A stretch of 64,000 nt of DNA from NCBI GenBank assembly GCA_963580455.1, contig OY756958.1:4104501-4168500 (forward strand), written 5' to 3'. The number at the start of each line of letters is the position of its first letter. The stretch's first letter is position 1. A model generated the notes under the pieces. It was not told where the DNA came from. It worked only from the letters and a program-made list of their open reading frames with translations, and searched no databases. This stretch comes from Euonymus europaeus. Its lineage: Eukaryota > Streptophyta > Magnoliopsida > Celastrales > Celastraceae. Of the stretch, positions 62,714-64,000 are shown one piece after another. Both the position numbers and the translations under genes were made by a program.

Positions 62714-62722
62714 ACACGTGTC
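62714..62722. promoter_or_regulatory. G-box / ABRE-like element
   Basis: ACACGTGTC contains the palindromic core CACGTG, bound by bZIP and bHLH factors, 26 bases upstream of a TATA box and about 130 bases upstream of the ATG at 62850. Stress, ABA or light responsiveness is an inference. Confidence 0.6.
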
Positions 62723-62747
62723 AAATGCTTCATCTTTCAACACTACA

Positions 62748-62755
62748 TATAAATA
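62748..62755 (+). promoter_or_regulatory. TATA box of the right-edge gene
   Basis: TATAAATA sits in a less AT-rich context, about 95 bases before the ATG at 62850 and downstream of the G-box, a plausible core promoter. Confidence 0.6.
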
Positions 62756-62849
62756 GGTCTCCTCCCTCCGGAGACGGGTCAGGTCAGTTATCATCTGCGT
62801 TGGCTCCCAAGGAATTCACACTATTCGGACGAAAGATCGACTGGGCGAC

Positions 62850-62867
62850 ATGGGGGTTCCGGTCAAC
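62850..62867 (+). CDS. first coding exon of a gene running off the window (MGVPVN...)
   Basis: ATG at 62850 encodes MGVPVN and is followed at once by a GTAAGC donor at 62868. With a G-box, TATA box and a GC-richer leader upstream, this looks like the true start of a plus-strand gene whose remaining exons lie in or beyond a long intron. No continuing coding exon with a recognisable domain was found up to 64000. The six residues do not identify a family. An alternative is that the exon is longer upstream, but no earlier in-frame ATG is obvious. Confidence 0.45.
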
Positions 62868-64000
62868 GTAAGCCGTTTCTCTCCCCGTTTGTTTCTGATT
62901 ATTTTGTTGGAGCATATTTTGACGGTAGTTTTTTTTCCAATCTGTTGAGTAGTTCACGGACTCCTGAGATTTTGGGAGAGTTTTGATAGATCATAAATGG
63001 ATGTTTCTTATTATTTGACAATTATTGGTTTCTGATCCAGTTAACGTTTCTGATTGTGTATTTTTACCGAAGAATTAGCTCAATTAGTTGAAGAGATGCC
63101 GAATCCACAAGAAATTTTTTACGTAATATTATTGATTTCTGTTTTGAGGTTTTTCAGATCATATGAGCCCATGGAGACTTATCTTAGTATTCACGAATTT
63201 CGATTTGAGCTTTCCTCCTGAAAGGTTTTAGCTTTCTTTGCCTGTTCATGTCATCATGTGTGCGTGCAGTGGTGAATCTAAAAATAAATAAATTAAGGGG
63301 GGCTTGGTTAGTGGTAGAACGAGTAATTTATAGGAGGGTATTAAAGGATGATGGGAGTCGCTGCCCCGCGAATTTTTTTTGTAGGGCATTTGAGCTTAGG
63401 AATTAGGATTTAGACTAAATTTGTATGAAATGGGTTTCATTTTAATTTTTTGGGGGCTTTCACTTGAGTAGTGACTCTTCAACTTAAATACAAATGTGTA
63501 TGTGTGTGTGTATAATTTTTTTTTTTTTTTTTAAAGGGAACCAATGCATACATCTGCCATTACATTTTGCTTTATCTATATTTTATTTAGGAGTCCGGTC
63601 TGCTCTTATAACATTGTTTTGTGGAATGATAGCAGTGTCCATTTTACACATGATCATCTTGAGTAGTACCCAAGTTCATACTTCTTGACCTTGATAGTGG
63701 TAGTATTTTTTGCACCTTCATTCTGAGGTGAGGATTACAGGAAATTATTTGGATGATACTATTTCAGTGATAAATCACAATTTTTAGTTGCTTTTATTGA
63801 ACTGGGTTGAAGCAAAATTGTTTATTTTGAACCAAAGGTGGGTACAAAGGCTTTGATTTTATATATGTAGGTTCTCATATGGCTGTTGACCTCTAGGTGG
63901 GTAACAAAGTTCTTGACCGGGTAATCTTGAACTTGCCAGAATACAGCCTGTTCATTCTGTTACCTTGTGACAGTAGTCTTTTTTTGTTTCCCTTTTCATT
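62868..64000 (+). other. probable first intron of the right-edge gene
   Basis: T-rich sequence typical of an intron, with a poly-T run at about 63517-63533 and a TGTGTATGTGTGTGTGT tract before it. AGTGGTGAATCTAAAAATAA at 63269 begins a degenerate repeat fragment that includes AATTTATAGGAGGG. No exon was recognised. Confidence 0.4.

Noticed and set aside
1..64000. Possibility of a bacterial, organellar or viral segment, or a defence-type gene cluster.
   Set aside because: Genes are intron-rich plant nuclear genes; no operon, phage, CRISPR, plastid or mitochondrial block and no viral protein family was recognised.

Overview
The window looks like nuclear DNA of a dicot plant, probably a core eudicot. 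It is AT-rich, its genes have many GT-AG introns, it is full of short inverted-repeat transposons, and its genes belong to plant-only families (IQD, VAN3-binding/FORKED, EPFL, SULTR3, PEAPOD). PEAPOD genes are absent from grasses, which argues against a cereal. No operons, CRISPR arrays, rRNA genes or convincing tRNA genes were seen. Exons were joined by reading splice sites and checking phase by hand.

Layout: 1-3300 repeats; 3325-7156 (+) TPR co-chaperone (8 exons); 8091-11544 (-) group 3 sulfate transporter (12 exons, two one-base frame breaks), convergent with the TPR gene; 11545-15680 AT-rich DNA with a 318-bp MITE; 15685-16206 (+) a possible tiny two-exon gene; 17316-18837 (-) IQ67-domain calmodulin-binding protein; 18838-27200 repeat-rich, with a complete 1.7-kb non-autonomous hAT element (perfect 8-bp target duplication) and a nested Harbinger-type MITE; 27213-29202 (+) small secreted protein with two EGF-like modules; 29203-42540 the main transposon block, including a 5'-truncated LINE with an inverted internal segment and a 16-bp target duplication; 42541-45742 (+) VAN3-binding-protein/FORKED-like; 46512-48913 (-) LIFEGUARD/BAX-inhibitor-1 family; 48914-53600 repeats; 53619-54043 (-) EPFL secreted peptide; 58267-61310 (+) PEAPOD/TIFY4 relative that looks decayed; 62850-end (+) the start of a further gene.

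The genes are separate eukaryotic units and do not form a pathway. Two loosely share the theme of leaf and vein patterning (VAN3-binding/FORKED-like, EPFL) and a third would if intact (PEAPOD). I did not find a novel multi-gene system. The most interesting signals are the broken SULTR3 and PEAPOD reading frames, the rearranged LINE, and two unnamed dispersed repeat families (an 82-bp unit at three loci and a roughly 31-bp unit at several).
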